From Planktotalea sp. (GTDB lineage Bacteria; Pseudomonadota; Alphaproteobacteria; Rhodobacterales; Rhodobacteraceae): a stretch of 64,000 nucleotides of DNA. Shown piece after piece: positions 45,633 through 58,588 of this stretch. Each line of letters opens with the position of its first letter. Positions within the stretch are counted from its first letter, which is position 1. Location: assembly GCF_018607995.1 (NCBI RefSeq), contig NZ_JABBAL010000003.1, positions 39,145-103,144 on the forward strand, given 5' to 3'. Made by a program: the position numbers and the translations under genes. The notes below the pieces were generated by a model. It did no database searches. It worked only from the letters and a program-made list of their open reading frames with translations, and was not told the origin of the DNA.

Positions 45633-46360
45633 GAGAGTGGTCGGGTAAACGGTATTGGCTTGTCGGGGCCAGTGAAGGTTTAGGCGCAGCTTTGGCGCAT
45701 CAACTGGCGTGTGCAGGGGTGGAGGTTATCATCTCGGCACGTTCGCAAGATAAGCTAAATGCGCTTGTTTCTGAATTGCCCGGTAACGTCTCGTCGCAGG
45801 TTGTCGATGTTAGTGATCGCGCAAGCGTTGAAGTGGCAGCTCAGGCTGTCGGTGATGTCGATGGCGTCGTCTTCCTGGCGGGCGTTTACTGGCCGATGAC
45901 ATCGCAAAATTGGGACGCGAGCCTAGCGGAGGCGATGGCAGACATTAACTTCACGGGCGCCATTCGTGTGATGGGATCCGTGATGCCAATGATGCAAAAA
46001 CGTGGCTCGGGCCACCTTGTGATCACCGGTTCGCTATCTGGTTTTCGTGGCTTGCCCGGCGCAATTGGCTATGCGGCGTCCAAGGCAGGTACGATGGCTT
46101 TGGCAGAAAGCATGTACGCTGATCTACGTGGCAGTGGGATCGATGTGCAGCTCGCCAATCCGGGGTTCATCAAGACGCGTTTGACCGAGAAAAACAATTT
46201 CAACATGCCTTTCATAATGGAACCTGTAGAGGCCGCGAATGAGATGTTTGAACTGATGAATTCGGATCGATTCAAGAAAAGTTTCCCACGCGCCTTTTCG
46301 TGGGTCTTCCGCCTAAGCCAGTTCATGCCGGATTGTATGTACTACCGTCTATTTGCTTAA
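45629..46360 (+). CDS. Short-chain dehydrogenase/reductase (243 aa)
   Basis: NAD(P)H-dependent oxidoreductase. The cofactor motif is GASEGLGAALA (TGxxxGxG type), the acidic/NAD(P) segment SARSQDKL, and the active site LSGF...YAASK with Ser, Tyr and Lys in place. The GTG start overlaps the DUF3833 stop as GTGA and is the only good start. Last gene of the operon; its stop overlaps the convergent saccharopine-dehydrogenase-like stop by 4 nt. Substrate is unknown; a lipid or aldehyde is suggested by context. Confidence 0.9.
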   Translation: MREWSGKRYWLVGASEGLGAALAHQLACAGVEVIISARSQDKLNALVSELPGNVSSQVVDVSDRASVEVAAQAVGDVDGVVFLAGVYWPMTSQNWDASLAEAMADINFTGAIRVMGSVMPMMQKRGSGHLVITGSLSGFRGLPGAIGYAASKAGTMALAESMYADLRGSGIDVQLANPGFIKTRLTEKNNFNMPFIMEPVEAANEMFELMNSDRFKKSFPRAFSWVFRLSQFMPDCMYYRLFA

Positions 46361-47403
46361 AGATGTTTGTGAAACGTCGCCTCTGCTCGCGCCCAAACAC
46401 CTGATGCTAAGTCGGTGAGGGTCAGCAGAGAGGGGAGTAATTGCCTCGCATAATCCTCGGAGCTTTCAACGGGCAGCATTGAGGGAAGATTGTCGATTGC
46501 AGTCACATCGAGAGGCGGCACATCATGCACACGCAAGGCGGGTTCGGCCCACGTTGTTGTGCGATCATAGACCTTGATTGGAGATAAGTCGCTGCCGGTA
46601 TCACAGGAAATATCGCCAATCACCGTAAGTTTGCGCGCGTCAGTTTTTGCGCTTTCCGGTACAAAGACTGGCGTGCCGGGGCACGCAAGGATGCAATTCA
46701 AAAAGAGGGCGTGTTCAAGGACTTGCGGGAATGGCCCGCCATTGATGGTCTCTGCTATGTCCCATTTGGTTGCAGGAATATCGAGTGCACTAAAGAGGTC
46801 AGCCGCACCTGTTCCAACGCGGCCAAGGGCGCCGATGATAAGCGCATTAAGTTTCGTTTGATCGTGCTGAGCCATGTGTTCTTGCAAATCTTCAAGTAGC
46901 GCATCGGAACTTTTGAAAACGCTTACAGGTCCCGCCGTTTCGTTCCTTTGTTGCGCGAACCAGCAGCGCAGAGCAACGGCAGCCCCTGCATAACCCGCCC
47001 AATACCCGAACGCAGCGACACGTTTACCCGCCTGGTCAACAAGGTATTCAAGATCATACAATGTGCCGTTACTGGCTTTGAAACGATCGAGCAGAACGCG
47101 CCCTGATGATTGGCCTTTGTAGGCATGACCGAACATAATGTGGCAATGGGTGAGGCGTGTGCTGTCCTCTGGCAGCTCTTTCAGGCCAAAGATTATGGCA
47201 TTGCTTGGGGCTGAGGGCCAGCTGTTCTCTGGCGCGATGATGCATCCGGCTGCTTGGTAACCTTCAATCCCGATAGCGCGCACGGTGCTCTGCTCAATCG
47301 TGACCTGAACCCCTGCTTTAAGCAATTCGGCAGCGCCAGCAGGCGTCACCCCAACGCGTTCTTCATTTTCGCGCTGTTCCGCGCGCACCCAGAGATGTGT
47401 CAT
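46357..47403 (-). CDS. Saccharopine dehydrogenase (lysine-forming)-like protein (348 aa)
   Basis: The N-terminal alanine-dehydrogenase/PNT-like domain (LWVRAEQRENEERVGVTPAGAAELLKAG) and a Rossmann domain with IIGALGRVGTGAADLFSAL, VFVPESAKTDARKLTVIGDISCDTGSDLSPI and TTWAEPAL are typical of LYS1-type saccharopine dehydrogenases. FGYWAGYAGAAVAL is another family block. Bacterial homologues are found in lysine catabolism or related redox reactions; no partner lysine-ketoglutarate reductase is nearby. Twelve nt separate it from the histidine phosphatase upstream, likely one operon. Confidence 0.87.
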   Translation of the reverse strand: MTHLWVRAEQRENEERVGVTPAGAAELLKAGVQVTIEQSTVRAIGIEGYQAAGCIIAPENSWPSAPSNAIIFGLKELPEDSTRLTHCHIMFGHAYKGQSSGRVLLDRFKASNGTLYDLEYLVDQAGKRVAAFGYWAGYAGAAVALRCWFAQQRNETAGPVSVFKSSDALLEDLQEHMAQHDQTKLNALIIGALGRVGTGAADLFSALDIPATKWDIAETINGGPFPQVLEHALFLNCILACPGTPVFVPESAKTDARKLTVIGDISCDTGSDLSPIKVYDRTTTWAEPALRVHDVPPLDVTAIDNLPSMLPVESSEDYARQLLPSLLTLTDLASGVWARAEATFHKHL

Positions 47404-47415
47404 GCAACAGCCTCT

Positions 47416-48075
47416 CTAAATATGAGTTTGCGCGTGATGGCGCCCAACTTGTTCAAGATGTGAGATGTTGTTGAACTGGGACAGCGACAGCTTTGGCCCA
47501 ATTTTTGTAAACCGATGTGTCGATGAGTTCATGATCGACATGCAGATCCGCGCGTAATTGTCAGTATCAAGGCTAAGAACCTGGCGTGTTATCAAGCCGA
47601 TGACACCACCCGATGTGATGACCAAAGCGCGGTCACGGCGCGCGCTGATGTCCTCGATGGCTTGGCTCACGCGGTCTTCGAAGCTTGCGAAACTTTCGGG
47701 GATATTCTGCAGGTGCCCGTCCATCCATGCCTCAAACAGACGTGGCATATGCGCGACGAACTCTGCCTGCTGCTTTGGAATGGGCTGTCCGCTATAGGCC
47801 TCAAAAGCGTTGGACAGGTCAAAATAAGCGAGTTCGTTCAGGCGCGCATCTTGGGTAACTGGCGCATATTTTGCTGCCTGCATGCCAGAAGCCGTTTCGA
47901 TATGACGACGCAAAGTACCGCAATAGACGCTGTCAAACGCTCTATGTGTGTCGCGCAAGTGTGTGCCAAGCCACGCTGCTTGTTCGTGGCCAAGCGGGCT
48001 TAACCTGTCATACCCATGCTCGTCAGTGCTATTAGAATTGGCCTGCCCATGCCGTACAAGTGTGATCTCTGTCAT
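47416..48075 (-). CDS. Histidine phosphatase superfamily protein (219 aa)
   Basis: Phosphoglycerate-mutase-like fold. LVRHGQANSNSTDEHGYDRLSPLG contains the RHG phosphohistidine motif, with CGTLRRHIETA and VITSGGVIGLITRQVL (second catalytic His replaced in this segment by SGG, as in some family members). Small-molecule phosphatase substrate is unknown. Upstream of the saccharopine-dehydrogenase-like gene by 12 nt and divergent from the M20 hydrolase. Confidence 0.83.
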   Translation of the reverse strand: MTEITLVRHGQANSNSTDEHGYDRLSPLGHEQAAWLGTHLRDTHRAFDSVYCGTLRRHIETASGMQAAKYAPVTQDARLNELAYFDLSNAFEAYSGQPIPKQQAEFVAHMPRLFEAWMDGHLQNIPESFASFEDRVSQAIEDISARRDRALVITSGGVIGLITRQVLSLDTDNYARICMSIMNSSTHRFTKIGPKLSLSQFNNISHLEQVGRHHAQTHI

Positions 48076-48171
48076 AACATTTCCTTGTCGCTTGGGTCAG
48101 ATGTAGCGCTCTAGATCGAGAGTTGAAAGGGCAGGCGTTCTGTGGCCCTAATGTGGGAAAGGAGACAGCAT

Positions 48172-49364
48172 ATGCCCCTCAATTCGCAACGGTTTTTAGA
48201 GAGTTTGCATCAGCTGCGGAGCTTTGGTGCCAGTGGGATCGGACAGGGTGTTATCCGACCTGCCTTTAGCGCCGCGGATATCGATGCGCGTGCGTGGCTT
48301 GCCAACGAATTGCGCGCCTGTGGGTTAGAGGTTCATGTAGACCCTGCGGGATCTGTGTTTGGGATTGCGAAAAGGCAAAGCCTGTTACTTGGGTCACACA
48401 CAGACAGCCAGCCAGAGGGCGGGTGGCTTGACGGTGCTTTGGGTGTGATGGCTGCCTTGGAAATTGCGAAAGCGCGGTTTGAGGACGGGTTAACGCCCGT
48501 GTCCGTCGTGTCATTTCAAGACGAGGAGGGACGTTTCGGTGTGACTACTGGCAGTGCGATTTGGGCTGGAACGCTTGATCTGGAAACTGCGGAGGCGTTG
48601 ATGGACCGTGATGGCATCACCTTTCGAGACGCACGGGCGATGATGGCGGGAAAGTGCGAGATTTTTGTTGAGCCTCAAAGGTTTTCTGGCTTCATCGAAA
48701 TGCATATCGAGCAAGGTCCAGTGATGGATGGGACGTCAGATATCGTCGGCGTAGTCAGCGATATTGTCGGCATTCGAGACATGAAAATAGCGTTTGAGGG
48801 TCAGCAAAATCATGCGGGCACAACGCCAATGGCGATACGGCGCGATGCGTTTCAAGCGCTCTCCGCATTCAATGCGTTGCTGAACCAACGTTTGTGCAAC
48901 GCTGTGACGCCGCAAACGGTTTGGACAATTGGGCAGGTCAGTTTGCATCCAAACGCGTCCTCAATCGTGCCCGGCAAGGTCGTGTTTTCGATGCAATGGC
49001 GGGATGGCGATTCGGATCGGCTCGCACGCATGGAAAGCGTGATTAGAGAAACGGCTGAAGAGATCGCAGATACACATGAAATGGCGCTGAAGTATGGTCC
49101 TTTGTTGGGGTTGGAGCCTGTCGCGATGGACACGCATTTGCGCGAAGCTTTAGAACAAAGTGCACAGGAGCATGCCCCAAAGCAATGGCTCGTCATGCCG
49201 TCTGGTGCGTTGCATGACGCAACGAATGTGTCTGCTTTGATGTCCGCAGCAATGTTGTTTGTTCCATCCATTGGTGGCATCAGTCACGATTTTGCGGAAG
49301 ACACGAAAGAGGATGATCTTGTGATGGGGCTTAAGGTCCTGGCGGGCGCCGTGGATCGTTTGAT

Positions 49365-49368
<4 letters not shown>
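48172..49368 (+). CDS. M20-family Zn-dependent amidohydrolase (398 aa)
   Basis: Allantoate amidohydrolase / N-carbamoyl-L-amino-acid hydrolase branch. ATG at 48172 with AAAGGAG upstream. Metal-site motifs are [19 protein letters not shown] (His, Asp), QDEEGRFGV and [13 protein letters not shown], then the dimerisation domain and [13 protein letters not shown] (last His). The pairing of the DGALG and QDEEG motifs fits the N-carbamoyl branch rather than plain peptidases. Substrate cannot be fixed. Divergent from the phosphatase and convergent with the thioesterase (4 nt overlap). Confidence 0.9.
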
Positions 49369-52218
<2,850 letters not shown>

Positions 52219-52293
52219 TTATTTGGGAGTTTTATACTAAACTTTGGGGGGATTGTCACGCGCAACAGCTATATTTTGTGTGCTGCGCAAAGC

Positions 52294-53400
52294 CTAACCT
52301 TGGCGGACAATATTGGTTTCGCTAATGCCATCATTTTCGGTTACTTCAAGATGGACAGATTGGCTCGATAGGCTGTCAAAAAGCTCTGCGCCAGTGCCTG
52401 TCATCCAAGCTTGTGCGCCAAGCGCCGATATCTCCGCATATAATGCTGCGCGACGGGTCGTATCAAGATGGGCTGCGACTTCATCAAGCAAAAGGATGGG
52501 CGGTGCCCCGATTTGCCCAGCCAGCGCACGCGCATTCGCAAGGATGAGGGAGATCAGTAGCGCTTTTTGTTCACCCGTTGAGCAATCTTTGGCGGGCACG
52601 CCCTTGGCAGTAAACACCCCGTACAGATCCGCGCGATGAGGACCGACCAGAGTACGACCTGCGGCGAGGTCACGAGAGCGGCTGGCCTCAAAGGCGTCTT
52701 TCAGATCAGCGCTATCGAGGGGCATAGCGTCTTCTGCGTGGATCAATTCAAGATCAGCAGTGGGGAAGGGGGTTTCGGCCCGCGCCTGAGCGTCACTAAG
52801 GAAGGTTAACGTGTGGACGCGATTTTCATGGATCACAGCACCCGTCTCAGCAAGGCGAGTTTCGAGAACACTGTACCACATTGGGTCGCGCACGTTCTCT
52901 TTCAGCAGCTTGTTGCGCTCGCGCATGGTTTTTTCATAGGTGAGTGATGCTTCAGCATGGTTCGGAAAAAAGCTAAGTGCCATACGGTCAAGAAAGCGAC
53001 GGCGCCCTTCAGCGCCTTCGATCCAAAGGCGATCCATCGCAGGGATGAGCCATAACACGCGGGAGAGTTCTGCCAGTCGATTCTGTGGAACGGGCTTTGA
53101 ATTGGCCTTGGTACTGCGCGCACTGCCATTCTCGGACCACATCTCGATCTCATGGGCTTGGTCTTTTGATTGAAGGAGACCTGTGACTTTCCACCCCAGT
53201 GCTTCGGGGCGGCGTGTCATGTCTTCGGCACTGGCGCGCCGCATCCCGCGACCTGGTGAAAAGAGGGAAGCCGCCTCTAAGATATTGGTCTTACCAGCGC
53301 CATTCGGGCCGAAGATCGCAACAGGCATAGGCCCACATGAAATGCGGGCCAGCTTGTGCGAGCGGAAATGTGAAAGCGTAAGCTCGGTTATGGCGAGCAT
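52294..53400 (-). CDS. recF: DNA replication/repair protein RecF (368 aa)
   Basis: SMC-like ATPase that loads RecA at gaps. Walker A is FGPNGAGKTNILEA, the signature loop is DCSTGEQKALLISLILA, and Walker B is PPILLLDEVAAHLD. It begins 9 nt after the dnaN stop and is likely co-transcribed. Length fits alphaproteobacterial RecF. The internal segment SRVLWLIPAMDRLWIEGAEGRRRFLDRM is also diagnostic. Confidence 0.95.
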   Translation of the reverse strand: MLAITELTLSHFRSHKLARISCGPMPVAIFGPNGAGKTNILEAASLFSPGRGMRRASAEDMTRRPEALGWKVTGLLQSKDQAHEIEMWSENGSARSTKANSKPVPQNRLAELSRVLWLIPAMDRLWIEGAEGRRRFLDRMALSFFPNHAEASLTYEKTMRERNKLLKENVRDPMWYSVLETRLAETGAVIHENRVHTLTFLSDAQARAETPFPTADLELIHAEDAMPLDSADLKDAFEASRSRDLAAGRTLVGPHRADLYGVFTAKGVPAKDCSTGEQKALLISLILANARALAGQIGAPPILLLDEVAAHLDTTRRAALYAEISALGAQAWMTGTGAELFDSLSSQSVHLEVTENDGISETNIVRQG

Positions 53401-53409
53401 CGGCTGGCT

Positions 53410-54528
53410 TTAAACGCGCATCGGCATGACGACGTAGACAGCGCTTGTGTCATTGCCTTCACGCATCAACGTCGGATCGCCGGAAGAGTTAAAGAGGAAC
53501 ACCGCATTTTCGCGGTCCACCTGGCTGGCTATTTCGAGCAAGTATTTGGCGTTAAAGCCAATTTCAAGACGCTCATCACCGTAGGCAACGGCCAATTCTT
53601 CTTCCGCAGCACCGCTATCAGGGGCGTTAACCGAGAGCACCAAACGGTCCTCATCAAGCGAAAGTTTCACGGCGCGCGAACGCTCAGATGAAACAGTTGC
53701 AACGCGATCTACGGCTTTGGCGAAGTCAGCTGCGTCAACTTCCAGCTTGCGCGTGTTGCCCTGTGGAATCACGCGCGTGTAATCGGGGAAGGTCCCGTCG
53801 ATAACCTTGGAGGTTAGGGTGATTTCGGGCGTCGCAAAACGTACCTTGGTTTCCGATACAGAGACGGCGATTTGCATGTCGTCTTCATCCAGAAGCTTGC
53901 GCAATTCACCGACAGTTTTGCGCGGTACGATTACGCCAGGCATTTCGGATGCGTTCTCTGGCAAGTCAGCATCAATGCGCGCAAGACGGTGGCCGTCGGT
54001 TGCGACACAACGCAAAACTCTACCGCCTTCCGCGTCAGAGATGTGCATATAGACACCGTTGAGATAGTAGCGCGTCTCCTCGGTGGAAATCGCAAACTTG
54101 GATTTGTCAAACAAGCGCCGCAGAACGCTGGCTTGTGCTGAGAAATTTGCAGAGTACTCGGAGGTTGCCATCACAGGGAAGTCTTCCTTTGGCAATGTTG
54201 CCAAAGAGAAGTTCGAACGACCCGCTTCAATCGTGAGGCGGCCGGAGGTGCCATCATCATTCAATGTAACCTGCGCGCCATCGGGTAATTTGCGCACGAT
54301 TTCGTTCAAAGTTGTTGCAGAAACTGTGGTCGCGCCTGCGCGCTCGACCAAGGCTTCAACCTTGTCGACAACTTCGATATCGAGGTCCGTTGCGCGGAAA
54401 CGTACGTCGTTACCTTCCGCTTCGATCAGCACGTTTGCAAGAATTGGAATTGTGTTGCGGCGCTCCACCACAGATTGGGCGTGCGAGACGGCTTTTAGCA
54501 GCGTTGCGCGTTCGATGCTCATTTTCAT
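53410..54528 (-). CDS. dnaN: DNA polymerase III beta sliding clamp (372 aa)
   Basis: Ring-shaped processivity clamp. The start MKMSIERATLLKAVSHAQSVVERRNTIPILANVLIEA (split here) at 54528 matches the family; the in-frame extension to 54564 does not. Three clamp domains are seen, with FKVIDGTFPDYTRVIP in the middle and DTSAVYVVMPMRV at the end. Follows dnaA after 104 nt and precedes recF by 9 nt. Confidence 0.97.
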   Translation of the reverse strand: MKMSIERATLLKAVSHAQSVVERRNTIPILANVLIEAEGNDVRFRATDLDIEVVDKVEALVERAGATTVSATTLNEIVRKLPDGAQVTLNDDGTSGRLTIEAGRSNFSLATLPKEDFPVMATSEYSANFSAQASVLRRLFDKSKFAISTEETRYYLNGVYMHISDAEGGRVLRCVATDGHRLARIDADLPENASEMPGVIVPRKTVGELRKLLDEDDMQIAVSVSETKVRFATPEITLTSKVIDGTFPDYTRVIPQGNTRKLEVDAADFAKAVDRVATVSSERSRAVKLSLDEDRLVLSVNAPDSGAAEEELAVAYGDERLEIGFNAKYLLEIASQVDRENAVFLFNSSGDPTLMREGNDTSAVYVVMPMRV

Positions 54529-54632
54529 GTGTCTCGCTCCTAGAAAGACGTGTCGAAACGACAAATTACCTGAAACGGTGCATCCCTCAAGCCCTTTCTA
54601 ACAAAGGCGCGAGGGTTTGTTAGGACGGTTGC

Positions 54633-56009
54633 CTATTCTTCAAGCGCGCGACGCAGCATTTCGATGTCTTCCGCGATTTGGCCATCTTGAATTTTCAGCT
54701 CTTCAATGCGCTTCACGCCGTGCATGACCGTCGTGTGATCGCGGCCACCAAAGCGACGCCCGATTTCTGGTAAAGAGCGGCTAGTCAGCTGCTTGCATAG
54801 ATACATCGCCACCTGACGCGGACGCGCAAAGTTACGCACGCGCTTGGGGCCGATGAGTTCCGATAGGCGGATATTGTAGTGCTCTGACACGCGTCGCTGA
54901 ATTTCTTCGACGGTGATTTTACGCTCGGACGCGCGCAGCACGTCGGAGAGACAATCGACCGTGAGATCCATAGTGATTTCGCGACCCACAAGAGAGGCGA
55001 AGGCAAAGAGACGAGTCAGTGCACCTTCAAGTACGCGGACATTGGTGCTGATGCGGTGCGCGAGGAATTCGATGATGCCTTCGTCGATATGCAGGCCCGG
55101 ATACTGGGCTTTTTGAATCTCGACTTTCGACTGGAGAATGCCAAGGCGCAGTTCGTAATCCGTTGGGTGCAGGTCGACAACAAGACCACATTGCAGACGC
55201 GATTTGATGCGATCCTCAAGCCCTTTGATTTCACCAGGCGCACGATCTGCGGAGATGATAATTTGTTTGTTTTGATCCACGAGCGCGTTGAACGTGTGGA
55301 AGAATTCTTCTTGAGTGCTATCTTTTCCGCCAATGAACTGAACGTCGTCAACCATGAGCACGTCAACCGCGCGAAAGAGGCTTTTGAAGTCCATCATTTT
55401 GCGTTCACGCAGTGCTTGCACAAAGCGGTACATAAATTGTTCAGCGGAGAGATAAAGAACCTTAAGATCAGGGCGCGCAGACTGAAGTTCATGCGCGATT
55501 GCATGCATTAGGTGCGTCTTACCAAGGCCAACACCGCCATATAGAAAAAGCGGATTGAACGTCACTGGGCCACCTTCTGCGACACGGCGGGCAGCAGCAT
55601 GCGCAAGTTCATTCGGTTTGCCAACGACAAATGTGTCGAAGGTAAATCGCTTGTCGAGCGGAGCGCCTGCTAGAGAGTCAGGAATCCTGGAGAATTTTTG
55701 CGCAGGCGTATGAGTGTCTGGTTTGGGAGCGATCGCAGCGTGTTGCTTGCTGGTATCCGCAGGGTTGGCTTTGAGCACAGCGAAGTGGACGCGCTGAATA
55801 TCGTGGCCGGCCTGTTGCGCCTGATAGACGATCATGTCGCCAAAGTTCTGTGACACATAGTTCCCGAGAAAATTCGTTGGAACACTAAAGCTTGCCACGC
55901 CATTCTTCGCGCCTACAAACGACAAAGGGCCAATCCAGTTGGTGTAGTTGTTCTTACCTACGGATGCCCGAAGAATGTCTTGTAATTGTCCCCAGTCGTC
56001 GAGCGTCAT
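54633..56009 (-). CDS. dnaA: Chromosomal replication initiator DnaA (458 aa)
   Basis: AAA+ initiator of replication. N-terminal domain MTLDDWGQLQDILRASVG (start 56009), a variable linker rich in T/P/K, then Walker A GGVGLGKTHLMHAIAH, Walker B VLMVDDVQFIGGK, and the Arg-finger region. The DNA-binding domain IV carries SLPEIGRRFGGRDHTTVMHGVKRIEEL, the DnaA signature. The only in-frame extension upstream (to 56066) is unrelated. A 525-nt region with six GANTC sites separates it from rpsT. Confidence 0.97.
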   Translation of the reverse strand: MTLDDWGQLQDILRASVGKNNYTNWIGPLSFVGAKNGVASFSVPTNFLGNYVSQNFGDMIVYQAQQAGHDIQRVHFAVLKANPADTSKQHAAIAPKPDTHTPAQKFSRIPDSLAGAPLDKRFTFDTFVVGKPNELAHAAARRVAEGGPVTFNPLFLYGGVGLGKTHLMHAIAHELQSARPDLKVLYLSAEQFMYRFVQALRERKMMDFKSLFRAVDVLMVDDVQFIGGKDSTQEEFFHTFNALVDQNKQIIISADRAPGEIKGLEDRIKSRLQCGLVVDLHPTDYELRLGILQSKVEIQKAQYPGLHIDEGIIEFLAHRISTNVRVLEGALTRLFAFASLVGREITMDLTVDCLSDVLRASERKITVEEIQRRVSEHYNIRLSELIGPKRVRNFARPRQVAMYLCKQLTSRSLPEIGRRFGGRDHTTVMHGVKRIEELKIQDGQIAEDIEMLRRALEE

Positions 56010-56534
56010 TTGAATTCTTTCTTTCCCAAACTTCTTTCGCGACTTTCTGTGGGCGAGCAGCACCACGGAAAGTCATGTCGATTTCGCGTAGCTTCGGAAA
56101 GCCTTACAAAACTCGAATGCTCAGCATATCGGCGGGTCCCATCCACCTACATGTGCTTTGCGTGACGTGCCAGAAACATAAGGAAGTTTGGTGAATCCAG
56201 TGTGAGACCGCACTTTGGGTCGCAACGCTGCTTCGTTCCACTCCGAGATTTCTCAGGCCAACATGAGTCGCTCTGCATTGATAGCAAGTCGTTGTGCGGC
56301 GCGGCAACTTATCTATTAACTTGACTCATTGAATGGTCGAAAAGAATCTCTTTTCACGGGTAAATGCAACAGATCGAATTGAAAATGCAGTGGTGCAAAT
56401 GGAGTCATATTGACTGACTGAATTTTTCCAAAACCCAGCGGAGAATCGGCCAGAGAACCGTATAAACGACAAAAGCGCCATCCCATAACAGGTGGCGCTT
56501 AGATTATTTGTAAGACCAGCGTTTGACGCTGTGC
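56010..56534. promoter_or_regulatory. dnaA upstream region with GANTC cluster, no gene
   Basis: No gene is supported here. GANTC sites occur at 56193, 56265, 56323, 56344, 56402 and 56443 (first bases), six within 255 bp where about one is expected by chance. The sequence also has GAAAAGA-ATC-TCTTTTC (56338–56354), an inverted repeat enclosing one GANTC site. No convincing 9-mer DnaA boxes were seen. The dnaA promoter must lie here, and methylation-dependent control by a CcrM-type enzyme is plausible. Confidence 0.6.
56471..56502 (-). terminator. Terminator of rpsT
   Basis: AGCGCCA and TGGCGCT form a perfect 7-bp stem; on the minus strand it is followed by TTTTGTCGTTT. It lies 33 nt past the rpsT stop. 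Confidence 0.8.
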
Positions 56535-56798
56535 TTAGCCGATTGCTTTGACGCGAGCAGAGAGACGGGACATTTTGCGCGCCACTGTGTTCTTGTGATA
56601 AACACCCTTGGTCACGCCGCGCATGATTTCAGGCTGTGCGTCACGAAGAGCAACGGAAGCCGCGTCTTTGTCACCGGATGTAATCGCCTCTTCTACTTTA
56701 CGCAGAAAAGTACGAATGCGCGAGCGACGCGCTTTGTTTACTTGAAAGCGTGCTTCGTTCTGACGAGCGCGCTTTTTTGCTTGAGGCGTATTAGCCAT
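56535..56798 (-). CDS. rpsT: 30S ribosomal protein S20 (87 aa)
   Basis: Helical-bundle primary 16S binder. [39 protein letters not shown] (in blocks) is the classical S20 N-terminus, rich in Lys/Arg; the end [18 protein letters not shown] matches the family. Standard length. It is monocistronic, between the enoyl-CoA hydratase gene and dnaA, all on the minus strand, with its own terminator. Confidence 0.97.
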   Translation of the reverse strand: MANTPQAKKRARQNEARFQVNKARRSRIRTFLRKVEEAITSGDKDAASVALRDAQPEIMRGVTKGVYHKNTVARKMSRLSARVKAIG

Positions 56799-56895
56799 AT
56801 ATCATCGTCCCACTGTTTGGGTTCGGTTTCATCTTGAATTTGGGTCTTTAGGGCCGACTCAGCTTTGTGTCAACAGGCCCCAAGGTCTTGGGTGA

Positions 56896-57672
56896 TTATT
56901 TGTCACGAAATTGCGCTTGGCGCTTCTCTAGGAATGCGGCCATACCCTCCTTTTGATCTTCAGTCGCGAAGAGGGAATGGAATAACCGACGCTCAAACAG
57001 AATACCCTCGCTGAGGGTCGTCTCATAGCTGCGATTTACAGCTTCTTTGACGGCCATAGAAGTCAAAACAGACTTTTCCGCGATCTTCTGGGCAGCTCCA
57101 AGCGCTTCTTCCTTGAGCTTTTTCGCAGGAACAACGCGGCTCACAAGTCCGCTGCGTTCTGCTTCTTCTGCATCCATGAAGCGACCAGTGAGGTGCATGT
57201 CCATCGACTTGGACTTGCCCACAAACCGCGTAAGGCGCTGGGTGCCGCCGATTCCTGCAACAACACCAAGGTTGATCTCAGGCTGACCGAACTTTGCAGT
57301 GTCTGCCGCGATGATGAAATCGCACATCATTGCCAATTCACAGCCGCCGCCAAGCGCATAACCTGCAACGGCCGCAATGATCGGCTTGCGAGTCGCGCGC
57401 ACTATGTCGCCTTCGTCTGCAAAGAAATTGGACATGAACATATCAACAAACGTCTTTTCAGACATTTCCTTGATATCTGCACCAGCAGCAAAGGCCTTGT
57501 CGGAGCCGGTCAACACGATGCAGCGCACCTTGTCATTCTTGTCGGCATCCAAAAGTGCTGTGCTCAGCTCGCTCAAGACTTGTGAATTCAAAGCATTCAT
57601 CGCCTCGGGGCGATTGATACGAATGAGGGCGACGTGATCCTCGATTTCGACGATCAGCGTTTCATAGGCCAT
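56896..57672 (-). CDS. Enoyl-CoA hydratase (crotonase family, 258 aa)
   Basis: Hydrates trans-2-enoyl-CoA in beta-oxidation. The oxyanion-hole segments are [11 protein letters not shown] and [13 protein letters not shown] with the first catalytic Glu in CELAM; the second Glu is in [19 protein letters not shown]. The length is standard for single-domain mitochondrial-type hydratase. [29 protein letters not shown] is the start. It follows mutM by 64 nt on the same strand; no other fatty-acid gene is near. Confidence 0.93.
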   Translation of the reverse strand: MAYETLIVEIEDHVALIRINRPEAMNALNSQVLSELSTALLDADKNDKVRCIVLTGSDKAFAAGADIKEMSEKTFVDMFMSNFFADEGDIVRATRKPIIAAVAGYALGGGCELAMMCDFIIAADTAKFGQPEINLGVVAGIGGTQRLTRFVGKSKSMDMHLTGRFMDAEEAERSGLVSRVVPAKKLKEEALGAAQKIAEKSVLTSMAVKEAVNRSYETTLSEGILFERRLFHSLFATEDQKEGMAAFLEKRQAQFRDK

Positions 57673-57736
57673 TTGGTTCGCTCACTGTTGTTGCGCTCAG
57701 ATCTGATTGATTACCATGTGCACGGCGCGTTTCAAG

Positions 57737-58588
57737 CTATCTTTGGCAGGTGGGGCAATAGAAACTCGAGCGACCCGACTGCACGATACGCCTGATCGTG
57801 TTACCGCAATCAACGGTTTTACAGGGTTCCCCTTCGCGCCCGTAGACGTCAAAGCTATGCTGGAAATAGCCTAAATCGCCGCTGGCTTGGCGAAAGTCCT
57901 TAAGCGAGGATCCACCTGCTTCAATTGCATCACTCAACACCTGTCTTATAATCGGAACGAGGCTGGCAACACGGGGTTTGGAAATCTTGTTCGCTTTGCG
58001 GCTTGGCGCGATTTGCGCACGGTAAAGCGTTTCACACACATAGATATTTCCTAAGCCTGCGACGATGCTTTGATCCAAAAGCGCGGTTTTGATCGGGCTA
58101 CCTTTGGTTTTGAGCACCTCGATCAAATACGCCTCATCAAAGCTATTCCCGAGTGGTTCAGGCCCAATTGAAGACAAAAGCTTGTGGCTGTTAGCGGCCT
58201 TTGTGTCTAGCAAATCCATCGCGCCGAAGCGGCGGGGATCGTTGAACGTTACACGCACGCCATTTTCCATATGAAAAACTACATGATCATGTTTTTCAGC
58301 AGGTGGATGATCATGGGTGAACTGGCCAATCTTTGCGCCAGAAATCAACATTCGCCCCGACATTCCCAAATGGATCAGAAGCGATTCGCCGGTATCGAGG
58401 TCCGCAAGAATGTATTTGGACCGCCTGCGCAAGCGCTCAATTTTTGCCCCTGTTAGACGCTCGCTCATCTGGTCGGGAAAGGGCCAGCGCAGATTGGGCC
58501 GATTCACATCAGCTTTTGCGATACGCGCGCCCTCCATGACGGGGGCAAGACCGCGCCGCACAGTTTCGACCTCAGGTAGTTCTGGCAT
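57737..58588 (-). CDS. mutM: Formamidopyrimidine-DNA glycosylase (283 aa)
   Basis: Base-excision repair of 8-oxoguanine. The start [14 protein letters not shown] at 58588 supplies the catalytic Pro2 and Glu3; extension to 58690 would destroy this, so it is rejected. [50 protein letters not shown] and [12 protein letters not shown] follow. A C-terminal zinc finger ([26 protein letters not shown], in blocks) is intact. Divergent from ubiE with about 100 nt between. Confidence 0.96.
   Translation of the reverse strand: MPELPEVETVRRGLAPVMEGARIAKADVNRPNLRWPFPDQMSERLTGAKIERLRRRSKYILADLDTGESLLIHLGMSGRMLISGAKIGQFTHDHPPAEKHDHVVFHMENGVRVTFNDPRRFGAMDLLDTKAANSHKLLSSIGPEPLGNSFDEAYLIEVLKTKGSPIKTALLDQSIVAGLGNIYVCETLYRAQIAPSRKANKISKPRVASLVPIIRQVLSDAIEAGGSSLKDFRQASGDLGYFQHSFDVYGREGEPCKTVDCGNTIRRIVQSGRSSFYCPTCQR

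Noticed and set aside
56010..56534. Replication origin next to dnaA
   Set aside because: No convincing 9-mer DnaA boxes could be found on either strand, and many alphaproteobacteria place oriC away from dnaA. Only the GANTC cluster is reported.
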